Of a stretch of 64,000 nt of DNA, positions 46,504-56,046 are shown piece after piece. Where the stretch lies: positions 14,408,001 to 14,472,000 of the forward strand of contig CM076954.1 of the NCBI GenBank assembly GCA_039566865.1, written 5' to 3'. How positions within the stretch are numbered: the first letter of the stretch is position 1; every line of letters starts with the position of its first letter. The notes beneath the pieces were generated by a model. The model ran no database searches. It worked only from the letters and a program-made list of their open reading frames with translations, and was not told where the DNA came from. The translations under genes were made by a program, and so were the position numbers. The stretch is from Aurelia coerulea (taxonomy: Eukaryota; Cnidaria; Scyphozoa; Semaeostomeae; Ulmaridae).

Positions 46504-46673
46504 GTGTAGTGATGGTGTCCACTGACTTTGCAACCAGAGGAGTCAGGTGGATGGGGTTTGAGCCCCATCAATGCCTTGGATCATGGCAATAGGTTGTGGA
46601 CTCAATTTAGCGCTTAGCTATATTTCTGCAATCCCAGCGCTTAGTGCTAAAAACCACTACTCCACTTACACAT
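46504..46673 (+). mobile_element. tRNA-derived SINE (type 1, diverged copy)
   Basis: Shares GACTTTGCAACCAGA, GTCAGGTGGA, ATCCCAGCGCTTAGTGC and CTAAAAACC with the copy at 16973, but A and B boxes are eroded. KIF14 intron 1. Confidence 0.8.
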
Positions 46674-47313
46674 GAAATTTCAAAAGAATTTTTCTGATGC
46701 CATTTATTTAAGGTTAGGTACCAGAAAACTTAGTTGAAATGGTGATTCCAGGCTAAACCACCTTTTGTGTGTTTTTCTTGCATGGTCCAGATCTTGTGCA
46801 CTTGGCAAGCTCTCAAGCCTTTTGTTGGTTCTGCTCATGTGATTTTATCAAAAAGCAGTATTTCTCAAAATGGTAACATGCTTTGCTTAGTTGTACATTA
46901 AATTGGACTAATTTCTGCATCCAAAAATATGACAAAGAATTAGGCAATCCGTCACCTACAGATGCAAAGAAAATACAGCTACATGCATGCTGATTTTATC
47001 AAAACAACAGTGCTTAGTTGAACGCTGTCATTTTTCATTGCTGTTTATTTTCATAACTGCAGGCTTTTAAAACATTTTCAGTAGAAATTAACAGAGGGGG
47101 AAGTATCAATTGCAGCAACACATTGTTTCTCTGTAGTTACTTTTTAAGTAATGTCTAGGATATACAATGCAATTTGTAGATCTTTTTCAACAGCTTACAA
47201 ATCTTTATTCTGCAAAAAGATGAAAGGATAAGATCAGTGGCTTCCCAGTGCTGATAGTCACATTTGAAGAGCAAATCTGATGACATCAACTAATTGTATC
47301 TAATCTTTTCTAG

Positions 47314-47548
47314 GGAGAAAGAGAATGATGAAATCAGATGTGTTGTTGAAATGTACGACAGTACAACTACTTGCATTACAGAAAGTAATGGACACACTCA
47401 CAACTTTACATATGATATGTCATTTTGGTCCTTTGATGAAAATGACCCCACTTTTGCTGGTCAAGAAGTTGTTTACAAATCCTCAGCTCAACCTTTGCTT
47501 GATGGCGTGTTCAAAGGATATAACACATGTTTGTTTGCCTATGGTCAG
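47314..47548 (+). CDS. KIF14: KIF14-like, exon 2
   Basis: Acceptor TCTTTTCTAG, donor GGTCAG then GTATAT. Phase 2 to phase 0. Encodes EKENDEIRCVVEMYD, FTYDMSFWSFDENDPTFAGQ, then PLLDGVFKGYNTCLFAYGQ. YD.SFWSFDE is characteristic of KIF14, and NTCLFAYGQ is the strand leading into the ATP-binding P-loop, completed by the next exon. Confidence 0.92.
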
Positions 47549-47644
47549 GTATATAATGATATTATTCCATTTCATTCATTCTCTTATAAGGTATAACAAG
47601 GGCAGATAATTCTGGGTGCACCAGACAAACTATCCCTGTTAAGA

Positions 47645-47949
47645 AAAGTTCAGCTTGCCGCAAACTTGCACAAGCTTGACTGCAGCATGATTTTGGCTTT
47701 AAGGAGCTTCAGTTTGAGTATGTTGACATAATTTCGCCAGTTTCCGCCTATGATTAGAGCTTGATCAAGCGTGACAATTATCCCATGCTAGAATCATTCT
47801 CAAACACTGCAATCAAGCTTGACTGAGTTGTTCTTCCATTCAGAAGATGCATGCTGCAAGCTAGCGCAAGCGGTGCAAATTTCTTACTTGAATCAAGCTC
47901 TCAAACATACTCAAATCATACTCAAAACAAGTTAGTATCATGCTTGAAG
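47645..47949. other. KIF14 intron 2 segment rich in AAGCTTGA and CATGC words
   Basis: Many variants of AAGCTTGA, TCAAGC and GCATGC are scattered here. It ends in the near-palindrome GCATGCTTGAAGCATGC. It may be an old inverted-repeat element; no clear ends. Confidence 0.35.
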
Positions 47950-48480
47950 CATGCTACAATAAATTGTACACTGGACTGATTTTCAAGATCTATTACTTAA
48001 TCTTTAGCTAAAATCTTGAATTAGATTCTAGGATTTTGTGCTGGCTTGACCTCATGGTGCTTTGTTGTTTGTCTTTTTAACCCCTTGACACGTGAACACG
48101 TACCTGCACCAAAGTTGAAATTCAATGAAATTACAAAAGAGAAGACATTTCTTTGTATCATTTAAAGTATACAATGCTGAACTGAAGCTCATACAGCAAA
48201 TTATAACTAATCAATTTCTAAAGCCCCATATCACAATGAACTTCCCCCCCCCCATTCATGTCACATCTTTTTGTAGTTTTTTATCATTTTCAGTTTTTTT
48301 GAGATCAAAAATTATCAATAAACTCACTTATAGCTCTTTAAACAGAAGACTAATAAATTTACGAGAATCTTTGAATCTAATTCTGGGCTTTTGCTAAAGA
48401 TTAAGTCATAAATTGTCAAAATCAGTACAATGTACAATTTATTACGGCCTGTCAAAAGTGGATAGTTTTTTTTGGCGCAG
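47950..48480. mobile_element. Family C fold-back element, eroded
   Basis: Left CAATAAATTGTACACTGGAC and right GTACAATGTACAATTTATTA then TTTTGGCGCA match the arms of the complete palindrome at 62709-63309. The left terminus is lost. Confidence 0.7.
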
Positions 48481-48504
48481 CTAGTATAACAATAGAGCAT
48501 AAGT

Positions 48505-49026
48505 TCCAAATCTTTAACTCGGCATAAAAAGGTGGGTGTAAAGTTCTATGACCTGTTTCTTCTGATTGGATGGCTTGAAAGAAACAATTGATACTTATCT
48601 ATAATCCTACCATCGGACTGTTCAGAAGTTTTGAATATTTTTCGAAATTACAGTTACAGCGTATATCTTACATTTCAATTCATTTGAGAAGTGATGTCAT
48701 CAAATTTCTAAATCATGAACCAGAAGAGTGACTAACTTTTGCTTGATACCATATTGTAGACATCCATAAACTACGGTTTTCTTCGAAATTATTTCATGTT
48801 GCATCAAACAGTTTGGAAACTACGATGATTTTAAGTTTTTGTGAAATTTTTTCTTGACATCTTGAAAAAGAAGAAAAGCTCCCTAATTCTGAAAACATTG
48901 AAGATTTCAGAAAAGTCCAATGGTAGAATTATGGAGAACTAGCTGAAGTTTCTTTCAAGTCATTCAGTTCAAAGAAATAGGTCAATGAATTTTACACCAG
49001 CCTTTTTAAAGATTAGGATCCTATGC
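48505..49026. mobile_element. TIR element (family I, copy 2)
   Basis: AAAAAGGTGGGTGTAAAGTTC at the left and TTTTACACCAGCCTTTTT at the right. Core ATGTCATCAAATTTCTAAAT as in other family I copies. KIF14 intron 2. Confidence 0.7.
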
Positions 49027-49344
49027 TTAACAATAGCATTCATTGTTTTTGATTGGCACCCAATTAGAAAGCGATCAGTAATCACACATGAAACGAGTTC
49101 AAATCTTGGCTTCCTTTTCACTCCACAGACAGTAAACAAAAATTATTGGGAAGCGCATCATTTTTAAGCTTGCAACTCTTTATCATGCTGGACTTCAAAA
49201 ATTTATTTATTTACAATAACATTCTTATAAGATTAGCTCTTCCTTTCTGCTGATATCCCCCTTTTTTATTATGGGAGTATTCTTTTAGGCATGTGAAGTC
49301 CCGGAAGTTTTCTGAAAACGATAGACTTTGCGTTGACAATTGCC
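49027..49344. other. KIF14 intron 2, no feature recognised
   Basis: Unassigned sequence between two inverted-repeat elements; no exon-like frame with splice sites. Confidence 0.4.
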
Positions 49345-49765
49345 AGTTACCAAAAATGCGCCTTCTGAAAATGGTAGAGTTGACAGGCAAGCTGAAGCAA
49401 TTGCAGTGCTTGGTACTTTTGTTATGCAAATCCCAAGAGAAAGGAATGTAAAATACTTCATTGTATTTTCGAATGTTTTGTAAACTTTTTCATTCACGAA
49501 GCAAGGCTCTTTGCGATCTCTCGGAAGTCTACCAGTTTCAGAAGTAGAAGGTTTCCGAGGCCTCGAATGTCTACCGTTTTCAGAAGAGCCCAAAAGATTA
49601 CGTCAAAAATCTCTTGGAAGTCCACCAAAAACAGAATCACCAAAAGAACGGGCTGTCGAAAGAATGATCTGAAGCCTGCGAAGTCTACCGTTTTCGGTAG
49701 AATGGCACCAAAAGAATGAGATCTTAGCTCGTACCAACTCTACCGTTGTCAGAAGATGACCAAAA
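49345..49765. mobile_element. Inverted-repeat element with repeated CTACCGTTTTC motif
   Basis: GCCTTCTGAAAATGGTAGAG at the left is mirrored by CTCTACCGTTGTCAGAAG at the right. At least four internal copies of AGTCTACCGTTTTC or CCAAAAGA words are spaced irregularly. The 102-codon minus frame follows these repeats and is not convincing. Confidence 0.55.
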
Positions 49766-51116
49766 GAATACGCCCCATGTTTTGGTGGCAAACAAGTCAA
49801 ATCAGGTTTATTGAACTTCTATTGCAGAAGGAAGATTGAATTAATCATAGAAATTTAGTTTGTTGAAATCAATTATGTCTTTCCATACTTATCAGCGATT
49901 TAGTGATATCGCTATTTTGATGAAAAGGTATCGTTTTCTATAAGAACTTTCAGCCTTCTAAAAATGACATTCAAATGAATAGACCACCATCGATACAAAA
50001 TACATATCAATAATCTTTCTGTTTGTGCTCAAACATAATGCAAGCCTTGTTTCAATTTTTGGTAGAGAAACAGTATCTTTGCCATGGTTTAGATGTTCAC
50101 ACATATGCATGAATATGAACCTAATTGAAAGCTTATCTTTGAAGTCCTGTGACACACGATTTTCTAAAATCGCTCTTAACGGAATGACCGTTTCTATCAA
50201 TTGAATTTTCATAGCTAAGTTGGCCTTTTTCCTATGCAATTAATCTTTAAAGAAGTGAATTTGCTAGTTAAATTATGTCAATAAAATTTGGCAAGCGCCT
50301 CTCGTTTTTCTGACTCAAGCGGTATTTGTTATGTTTTTGCAAGCCACTGCTTTTACTATTCATCCCAGGGCCTCTTGCGTCACCGCTATTTCTTTGCATA
50401 AATCTACTCTTCCTCTTCCTTCAAATCAACTGTCATTCTGCTGATCTTACTTCACTTGATAACAGGGTTGGCTCGAAGCACCATGAAACACAATACTCTG
50501 TCCAAAATACGATCAATATTCCTTTAATTTTTTGTTTGAAAGGATTTCAAAACAAAGCAAGCTGAAAAGTTGCGTTCAAATCCAAGTAGCTAGTTCACTC
50601 ATTCTGCATGCCAGAAATCTTTCAGAAGAGGACATTTTATCTAAACTTCTGCCTGGGACATTTTATTCTTTGATTCAGAAGCTGAGCAGTAAATTTTTGA
50701 TTACATCAAAAATACAAGGATTGTACGGATATCGTTCAGCTTCTGAATCAAATACATAAATGCCCCAGGCAGTTGTTCAGCTGAATTGCCTTTCTTTTGA
50801 TAGGTACTGATGTCTGCTCTTAAAAACGTTTCACGGCATGCACAATGAGTGATCTAGCTACCTAGGTTTAAGAGCAACTTTTGCAGCTTGTGTTCTCTTT
50901 GTTTATGACTTTACCAACTGGCACGGAGTTTCCTTTGTCTCCAATGGCTAATCGCTTTGTGCTGGCTTTTTGATCAACTAGACTGTCTGTAGAAAGTGCA
51001 ACATGTTGTAGGGTACATTTGGAATCCAAACAAAAGATGAAGCATACGAATCTTGATTCAAGATTTTTTTACTAGCTATACTCAATCGTTTTAAATTTTT
51101 TCTTCTTTCTTCGCAG
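49766..51116. other. KIF14 intron 2, fragment of the Mutator-like family only
   Basis: Bases 50560-50990 resemble the arms of 29170-29770 (GGAGTTTCCTTTGTCTCC, GGCTAATCGCTTTG) and contain an inverted GATTCAGAAGCTGA pair. Otherwise unassigned. Confidence 0.4.
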
Positions 51117-51139
51117 ACTGGCTCAGGAAAATCACACAC
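51117..51139 (+). CDS. KIF14: KIF14-like, 23-nt microexon holding the P-loop
   Basis: Strong polypyrimidine tract and acceptor (TTCTTTCTTCGCAG), donor GTAAGC. Encodes TGSGKSH plus two bases of Thr. With AYGQ from the previous exon it gives the kinesin Walker A motif GQTGSGKSHT. Phases agree on both sides. Skipping it would remove ATP binding and shift the frame. Confidence 0.92.
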
Positions 51140-51218
51140 GTAAGCATTACATGTATTTGCCATTCATTGCTCCAAACGTTCAGATTTGCTGTTTTGCAAA
51201 TGCCGCTTCATGAGTTAA

Positions 51219-51539
51219 AAGGGCTGTGTCATGTACCCGTAAACGAACCTTTTATCTCCGTAATCTATATTGTTGCCCGCACGTGCCCATTATGTTCTGC
51301 ACAAATATTGGTGGATGGGATGAATCCACCATAAAGTTACTTCTAAAAATCCAAATATACCTCTGCAATCGTACAACATGAGTGTTTCGTTTATTTCTCT
51401 ACGAGATTCAAGAGTCCATTTCAAAATAACACCTTCATTTTGAGAAAAATAGTGGAAAATCTGTGTGATATGGCCTATCAAAAAACTGCAAAATCGTCGT
51501 TTCGAAAGAAATTTGGTTACTTTACGTGACCCATTCCCT
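51219..51539. mobile_element. piggyBac-type MITE (family F, copy 3)
   Basis: TTAA on both sides. Ends AAGGGCTGTGTCATGTACCC and TTTACGTGACCCATTCCC. Internal words shared with 40595-40919. KIF14 intron 3. Confidence 0.8.
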
Positions 51540-51554
51540 TTAATGTTAAATACA

Positions 51555-52786
51555 CCGGATGAGCTAGAAAATTTCCTGTTTTCGAAAATTCATAGCAACA
51601 AGAGTACTGGATTTAGAAATATCTTTAAAAAGGTGGGCATAAAATTCTATTGCCTTTTTCTTTGAATTGAATGGCTTGGAAGAAAATCAGGGTTTTTTGC
51701 TGTAAATCTGCCTTGGAAATCTTTTAATAGCTTGATTATTTTCAAAATGGCGGTATTTATTATTTTTGAGGCTGTGGCGTCATCAAATGTCCATATCCTA
51801 AACTAGAAGAGCTACAGATTTCTGCTTGCCACCATATTATAGACCTTCATAAACCATAATTTTCTTGAAGATTTTATCAATTTTCCTCTATTGATTTAAG
51901 ATTTATGATGATCTTAATTTTTTCAAAGTTTTTGATGAATTTTTTAAAAAAAGAATCAGAATGCCGCTACTTTGAGAATAATCACCATCTCTGAAAATTT
52001 CCACGGCAGATTTACAGCAAAGTACCCTGAGTTCTTTTTAAACCATTCGAGTCATAGAAAAATATGATAGAATTTTGCACGCACCTTTTTTAAGATTTGA
52101 AAGATTTGAGCCATAATCCAATTCCAGTTAAAGCCGAAAGACCAAAGTATTTTGGTGATTTTCGCGTGTTTTTATCAGCACTGAAAGTATAGGTAAATTT
52201 GACCTGACCAAAAAGATGTTTTGCTGCGAAATGCCTCAAAATGGGCCTAAAACACTCATTTAATCGCAAGGAATCTCCTCAAACAGAACAATAAGCAAGG
52301 GCATTTTAGACTTATTACGTTGAGTCCTAGAAATCGCTACCACCCACCCGCTACTCGCATACTAGTATGAGCGAGAAGGGTGGGTGGGTGGTAGCGATTT
52401 CTAGGACTCAAAGTGATAAGTCTAAGGGCTTTTCACCTCTCTCAGGAGTTATAAGACATTGATTTTCAAACAAACTGTGGTAATTTCCAATGCCATGGCA
52501 ATGAGTGTGCAGATGATATCTCTCACCTCTGAAAAAGTGTACTTTCTTAATTGTTCTGTGTGTGGTGCTTTTTTATGATTTGATCAAGTGTTGTGGGCCT
52601 TTTTGAGGCATTTCGCATCTATGAAATTTTCGTACCTATATTTCCAGTACTCATAAAAACATGAAATAAATGCAAAGATACTTCAGTCTCTCGGCTACCA
52701 AGCAGATGTCGAAATAATTTCAAACCATCAAGTACTCTTGGCGCTTTGCATTTTCAAAAGTAGTAACTGCTTTCTGGCTCACCTGA
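51555..52786. mobile_element. Family H element with nested family I element and hairpin
   Basis: Left CCGGATGAGCTAGAAAATTT and right TTCTGGCTCACCTGA are decayed family H ends. A family I copy fills about 51610-52112. The uninterrupted sequence is visible in the copy at 59719-60343. Confidence 0.75.
52307..52424. repeat. 118-bp near-perfect hairpin
   Basis: TTAGACTTAT to ATAAGTCTAA with arms GAGTCCTAGAAATCGCTACC and complement, centred on ATACTAGTAT. It sits inside the family H element and resembles the small insert at 18187 at its ends. Confidence 0.9.
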
Positions 52787-52929
52787 TATGTTCTAGTGAT
52801 TTGTTGGGAGGCTGACAACCCCAAACTATTTTTCAAATTGGTGTCCCAAGACACAGATATTTTTGCAAAGCGTTGAAAAAAATAGTTTGGTAACATTAAT
52901 ACCTACCAAAACCATCAACACCAGATGAT

Positions 52930-53156
52930 TTTTTTCTATATTCGCAGTTTTGAGGACACTGAGAAGCTAAGCTTATTGAAGCAGCGTCCTGGTCCTTCCT
53001 ATCGATGTGACCACACCTCGTGATTCCTTTAGCCTGGAATGATGGAGAGTTAGCGACTCTCCTCACTCTATGTAGCAGGTTCAGCAGGGCGAGGACTCGA
53101 ACTACCAACCTTCAGACTGGTAGTCAAACGTGCTACCACTGAGCCATCCCCGCTGC
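52930..53156 (-). mobile_element. tRNA-derived SINE (type 2) with target duplication and A-tail
   Basis: Minus strand. The head 53156-53084 reads GCGGGGATGGCTCAGTGGTA (A box) and later GGTAGTTCGAGTCC (B box), like a tRNA with mismatched stems. It ends in a short A run at 52930. ACACCAGATGAT flanks it (52918-52929, 53157-53168). It lies 142 bases before KIF14 exon 4. Confidence 0.92.
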
Positions 53157-53298
53157 ACACCAGATGATCAGGGACATTGGAAAATCGTAATGCTTACACA
53201 TTTATTAAAAATTATTCATCATTCCTTAACTTCAAAATCACAATTTTTGATTTATAATTCCACCCATTCACCTATATTTTTCTGTATTTTTGCCACAG

Positions 53299-53383
53299 TA
53301 TGACGGGGTATGACAACGAAGAAGCAGGTATCATACCGAGATTTTGTGAAGATATGTTCATTAGGATTCACAATGATTCGAAG
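53299..53383 (+). CDS. KIF14: KIF14-like, exon 4
   Basis: Acceptor TTTTTGCCACAG, donor TCGAAG then GTAGGC. The first base completes Thr. Encodes MTGYDNEEAGIIPRFCEDMF, IRIHNDSK. GIIPRFCEDLF is the kinesin-3 motif after the P-loop. Phase 0 at the end. Confidence 0.92.
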
Positions 53384-53752
53384 GTAGGCTTTTGGATCCT
53401 AAAAAGTAGTCATTCGTTTATGTAGATGACAAAAGCAATGGACAATCATACCTTTTTTGATGCTACTGCTCATCAATTAGAAATACTGGGTGAGTTAGAA
53501 ACTGGGGCGTTTAACAAGCCACATTTGAATAAAAAACATATAAAATTGGGCATGTTGAAGTTTACTTTGCAGACGAAAGATTGCATTTGTTTCAGAATTT
53601 TACTGTTTTTAATCAATGATTTCTTCCCGTATTTATTTGCGATTTTGTGATATAGCTATTGTGGTGCAATGTGTCGCTAGTATAGGACTTTCTACTTCCT
53701 AACAATGAAAATACGTTAATAGTCCCCGAGGGGTAAAAAATGGATTGCAATA

Positions 53753-53990
53753 CCGGGTGCGCCAATATAAACTACGCACTTGTGGCAGGCCACGATAAAT
53801 TGTACACTGGACCGATTTTGAAGATTTATGACTTAATCTTTAGCAAAAAGCTTTTACAAATTTTTTTGTTTAAAGTCTTTAGAGCTAGAACTGAATTTCT
53901 TAAAATTTTCGTTTTCGAAAACACTGAAAGCGATCGAAAAACGTCGATCAAATTTTCTAAAGACTCGACATCAATGGACAAAGACTTTTT
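53753..53990. mobile_element. Family C element, left arm only
   Basis: TA then CCGGGTGCGCCAATATAAAC, and TTGTACACTGGACCGATTTT, as in 62709-63309. Truncated at a T-run near 53990. Confidence 0.8.
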
Positions 53991-54193
53991 TTTTTTGTTT
54001 TTAAGGCAACGCCCATTCCAATGCTTTTTTAAGGCAACGCCCATTTCCAATACGGCTGTGAAAAGACGGCTTTGCAGACCGATCAAGAACCAATCAAATT
54101 GCTCCTTTGCCGGTCCGAGGAGCCGTATTTTCGAACGCCATATAATAAAGCTCGTTATTATGGAACGGAAAGTATCCAACTTTAAATAAATTC

Positions 54194-54225
<32 letters not shown>
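53991..54225. other. Unclassified repeat ending in (TTA)n
   Basis: The word AAGGCAACGCCCATT is present twice (54003, 54032), followed by a body and an ATT trinucleotide run (54190-54223). It looks like a short element with a microsatellite tail. Confidence 0.4.
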
Positions 54226-54226
<1 letters not shown>

Positions 54227-54254
54227 CATTTCAACCAAAATTTTTCATATTTAA

Positions 54255-54370
54255 CTGAATCTGACTTACTGATGAGAACTAAGGATGAGCAAATGTCCTT
54301 CTCGTATCATGGGGCCAGACTCTGGAACCATCTTAGCTTCGAGGTATGATGCTCGCCGTTTGTACTTTCA
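54255..54370 (+). pseudogene. Non-LTR retrotransposon C-terminal scrap
   Basis: ELRTKDEQMSFSYHGARLWN, HLSFEV, matching the common FSYRGAKLWN-type end of CR1/L2-like polymerases. Broken right after. Confidence 0.65.
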
Positions 54371-54980
54371 AAAAGTGACAAAGCATTGAGACCGTTTGCA
54401 CTTCTCTTATCCATTGTCTGCCTTTCTCTCTTTTTCGTTGTATTTTGATGTAACTTAGTTATATTCATTTGAGAAATTCCAAACATTGTATCTGTTATTT
54501 AATTTTATTTGTAGCAGGGCCAATAGACCTTTTTTAGCCATTCTACAAAAGAGCCTGGATCGAGCGCTATTTTTGCACATTTTTATACGCGACGTTCGAT
54601 CGAGTGCCGTTAGAGCTTCTACCACTATTGTGCATTTTCCAAAATTCTACAAAATGTGGCAAAATGTTCTTCGATTCTGATTCATTTCAGAATGGCTAAA
54701 AAATCTATTGTAAATCAGATTATCTTCTGTATTGTCACCCTATATTAAAGAGGATGGGTAATGGTGAATAGGCTTCTTTATGAATAGAGCAAAGAAGACA
54801 CTTTGACATAGCATTGTTTCTTTGGCTACCCATAGTTCATGATATAGTGCGCGTGCAACTTGATTGGGATATTTCTAGATTTTTCTGCTCTTTGAGATGC
54901 AAGCCTTTAACCGTGCACAATCCCTTTAATATATTTAAAATGAAATGTAATGAAATGAAGATTTTTTTTTCTTCTTGCAG

Positions 54981-55070
54981 CTGCAGTTCACAGTGGAAAT
55001 CAGTTTCTTTGAGATATACAATGAAAAGATTCGTGACCTTTTACTATACTCACAGGATAACCCGAAACAG
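54981..55070 (+). CDS. KIF14: KIF14-like, exon 5
   Basis: Acceptor TTTTCTTCTTGCAG, donor AAACAG then GTAACT, 30 codons, phase 0 on both sides. LQFTVEISFFEIYNEKIRDL, LLYSQDNPKQ: SFFEIYNEKIRDLL is the conserved kinesin strand and helix following the P-loop region. Confidence 0.93.
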
Positions 55071-55107
55071 GTAACTATTTCCATCATCGTCACCCTTAAA
55101 CTTCAAA

Positions 55108-55500
55108 TACCGTAAAAGCTCTATTAAGCCCCCCTCTCTATTAAGCCCCTCTCTAATAAGCCCCTCCCCTCTGAGCCAAAAGTTTAAATGAACCCCTTCT
55201 CTATTATATCAAATTTATATCAAATTGCTGAGGTTACCAAAGGTTTTCTATTTATTGAGCTAAATAAGTTTGCATGTTAATTTTGATATGGTTTGAGATA
55301 AAACTGTGTCGAATTTATGTATTTGACTCGTAACATTATATGTTGAATCCGCACAATATGCTGCAAAAGAACTAAAAAGCTATCATATATATCCTTGTCA
55401 TTTGATTTTGTGACAAAGCCCCGTCTTTTTAAACTCCCCCCCCCTCTGGAGTGTCCAAAATTAAATAAGCCCCCGGGGGCTTAATAGAGCTTTTACGGTA
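55108..55500. mobile_element. TIR element (family E, copy 2)
   Basis: Ends TACCGTAAAAGCTCTATTAA and TTAATAGAGCTTTTACGGTA, 393 bp, C-rich at the left and G-rich at the right. KIF14 intron 5. Confidence 0.9.
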
Positions 55501-56046
55501 GTTTCACAGCGATTACAGACAAATGACGGACACAGCAATCTGCTTTAAACATGGAACAAAAGAATGTCAAGTGCCACTAATTGCTCCATTGTTTAATAAT
55601 TTATGGAGAATACGTTAGACTATCTTTAGAATGCGTAGACCCCATTCATAGATAATTTTATATTTCCGTTATTTGTCCTTAAGGTTATATTACTAAGTTG
55701 TTGAATAGTATATTGTGGATAACGTAAGAACAGTTTTGGCTCTAGCTAAGCTATTTTTTCAAATTTAGCCTCGGTATGAACAACATGAACGATTTAAGGT
55801 AAACTCAAAATTCACATTTATATCGTTTTTATTGACAATGCCTAGATGAACTTCGCGTTCCATGATGTATAAGCCATACCTGGTGAAACGCAATCTCCCA
55901 TTTGGACTATTGCAGTGAAAACATTAAAATATGAATTCAGCTTTTGTAAAATATATTTTCTGACAACACAGACGGAGTACGAATAATACTATGATAGTGA
56001 TGTAAATTCACTCATTTTGGCCCACGTGATGGTTCTTTGTAGTAGT
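55501..56046. other. KIF14 intron 5, no feature recognised
   Basis: AT-rich DNA between the family E element and the minisatellite; no exon-like frame. Confidence 0.4.

Noticed and set aside
53084..53155. Functional tRNA gene
   Set aside because: A and B boxes are present but acceptor, anticodon and T stems have mismatches, and the unit has a SINE body, A-tail and target duplication.
53826..54189. 149- and 117-codon frames on both strands
   Set aside because: They run across a truncated family C element and another repeat, with no known motif.
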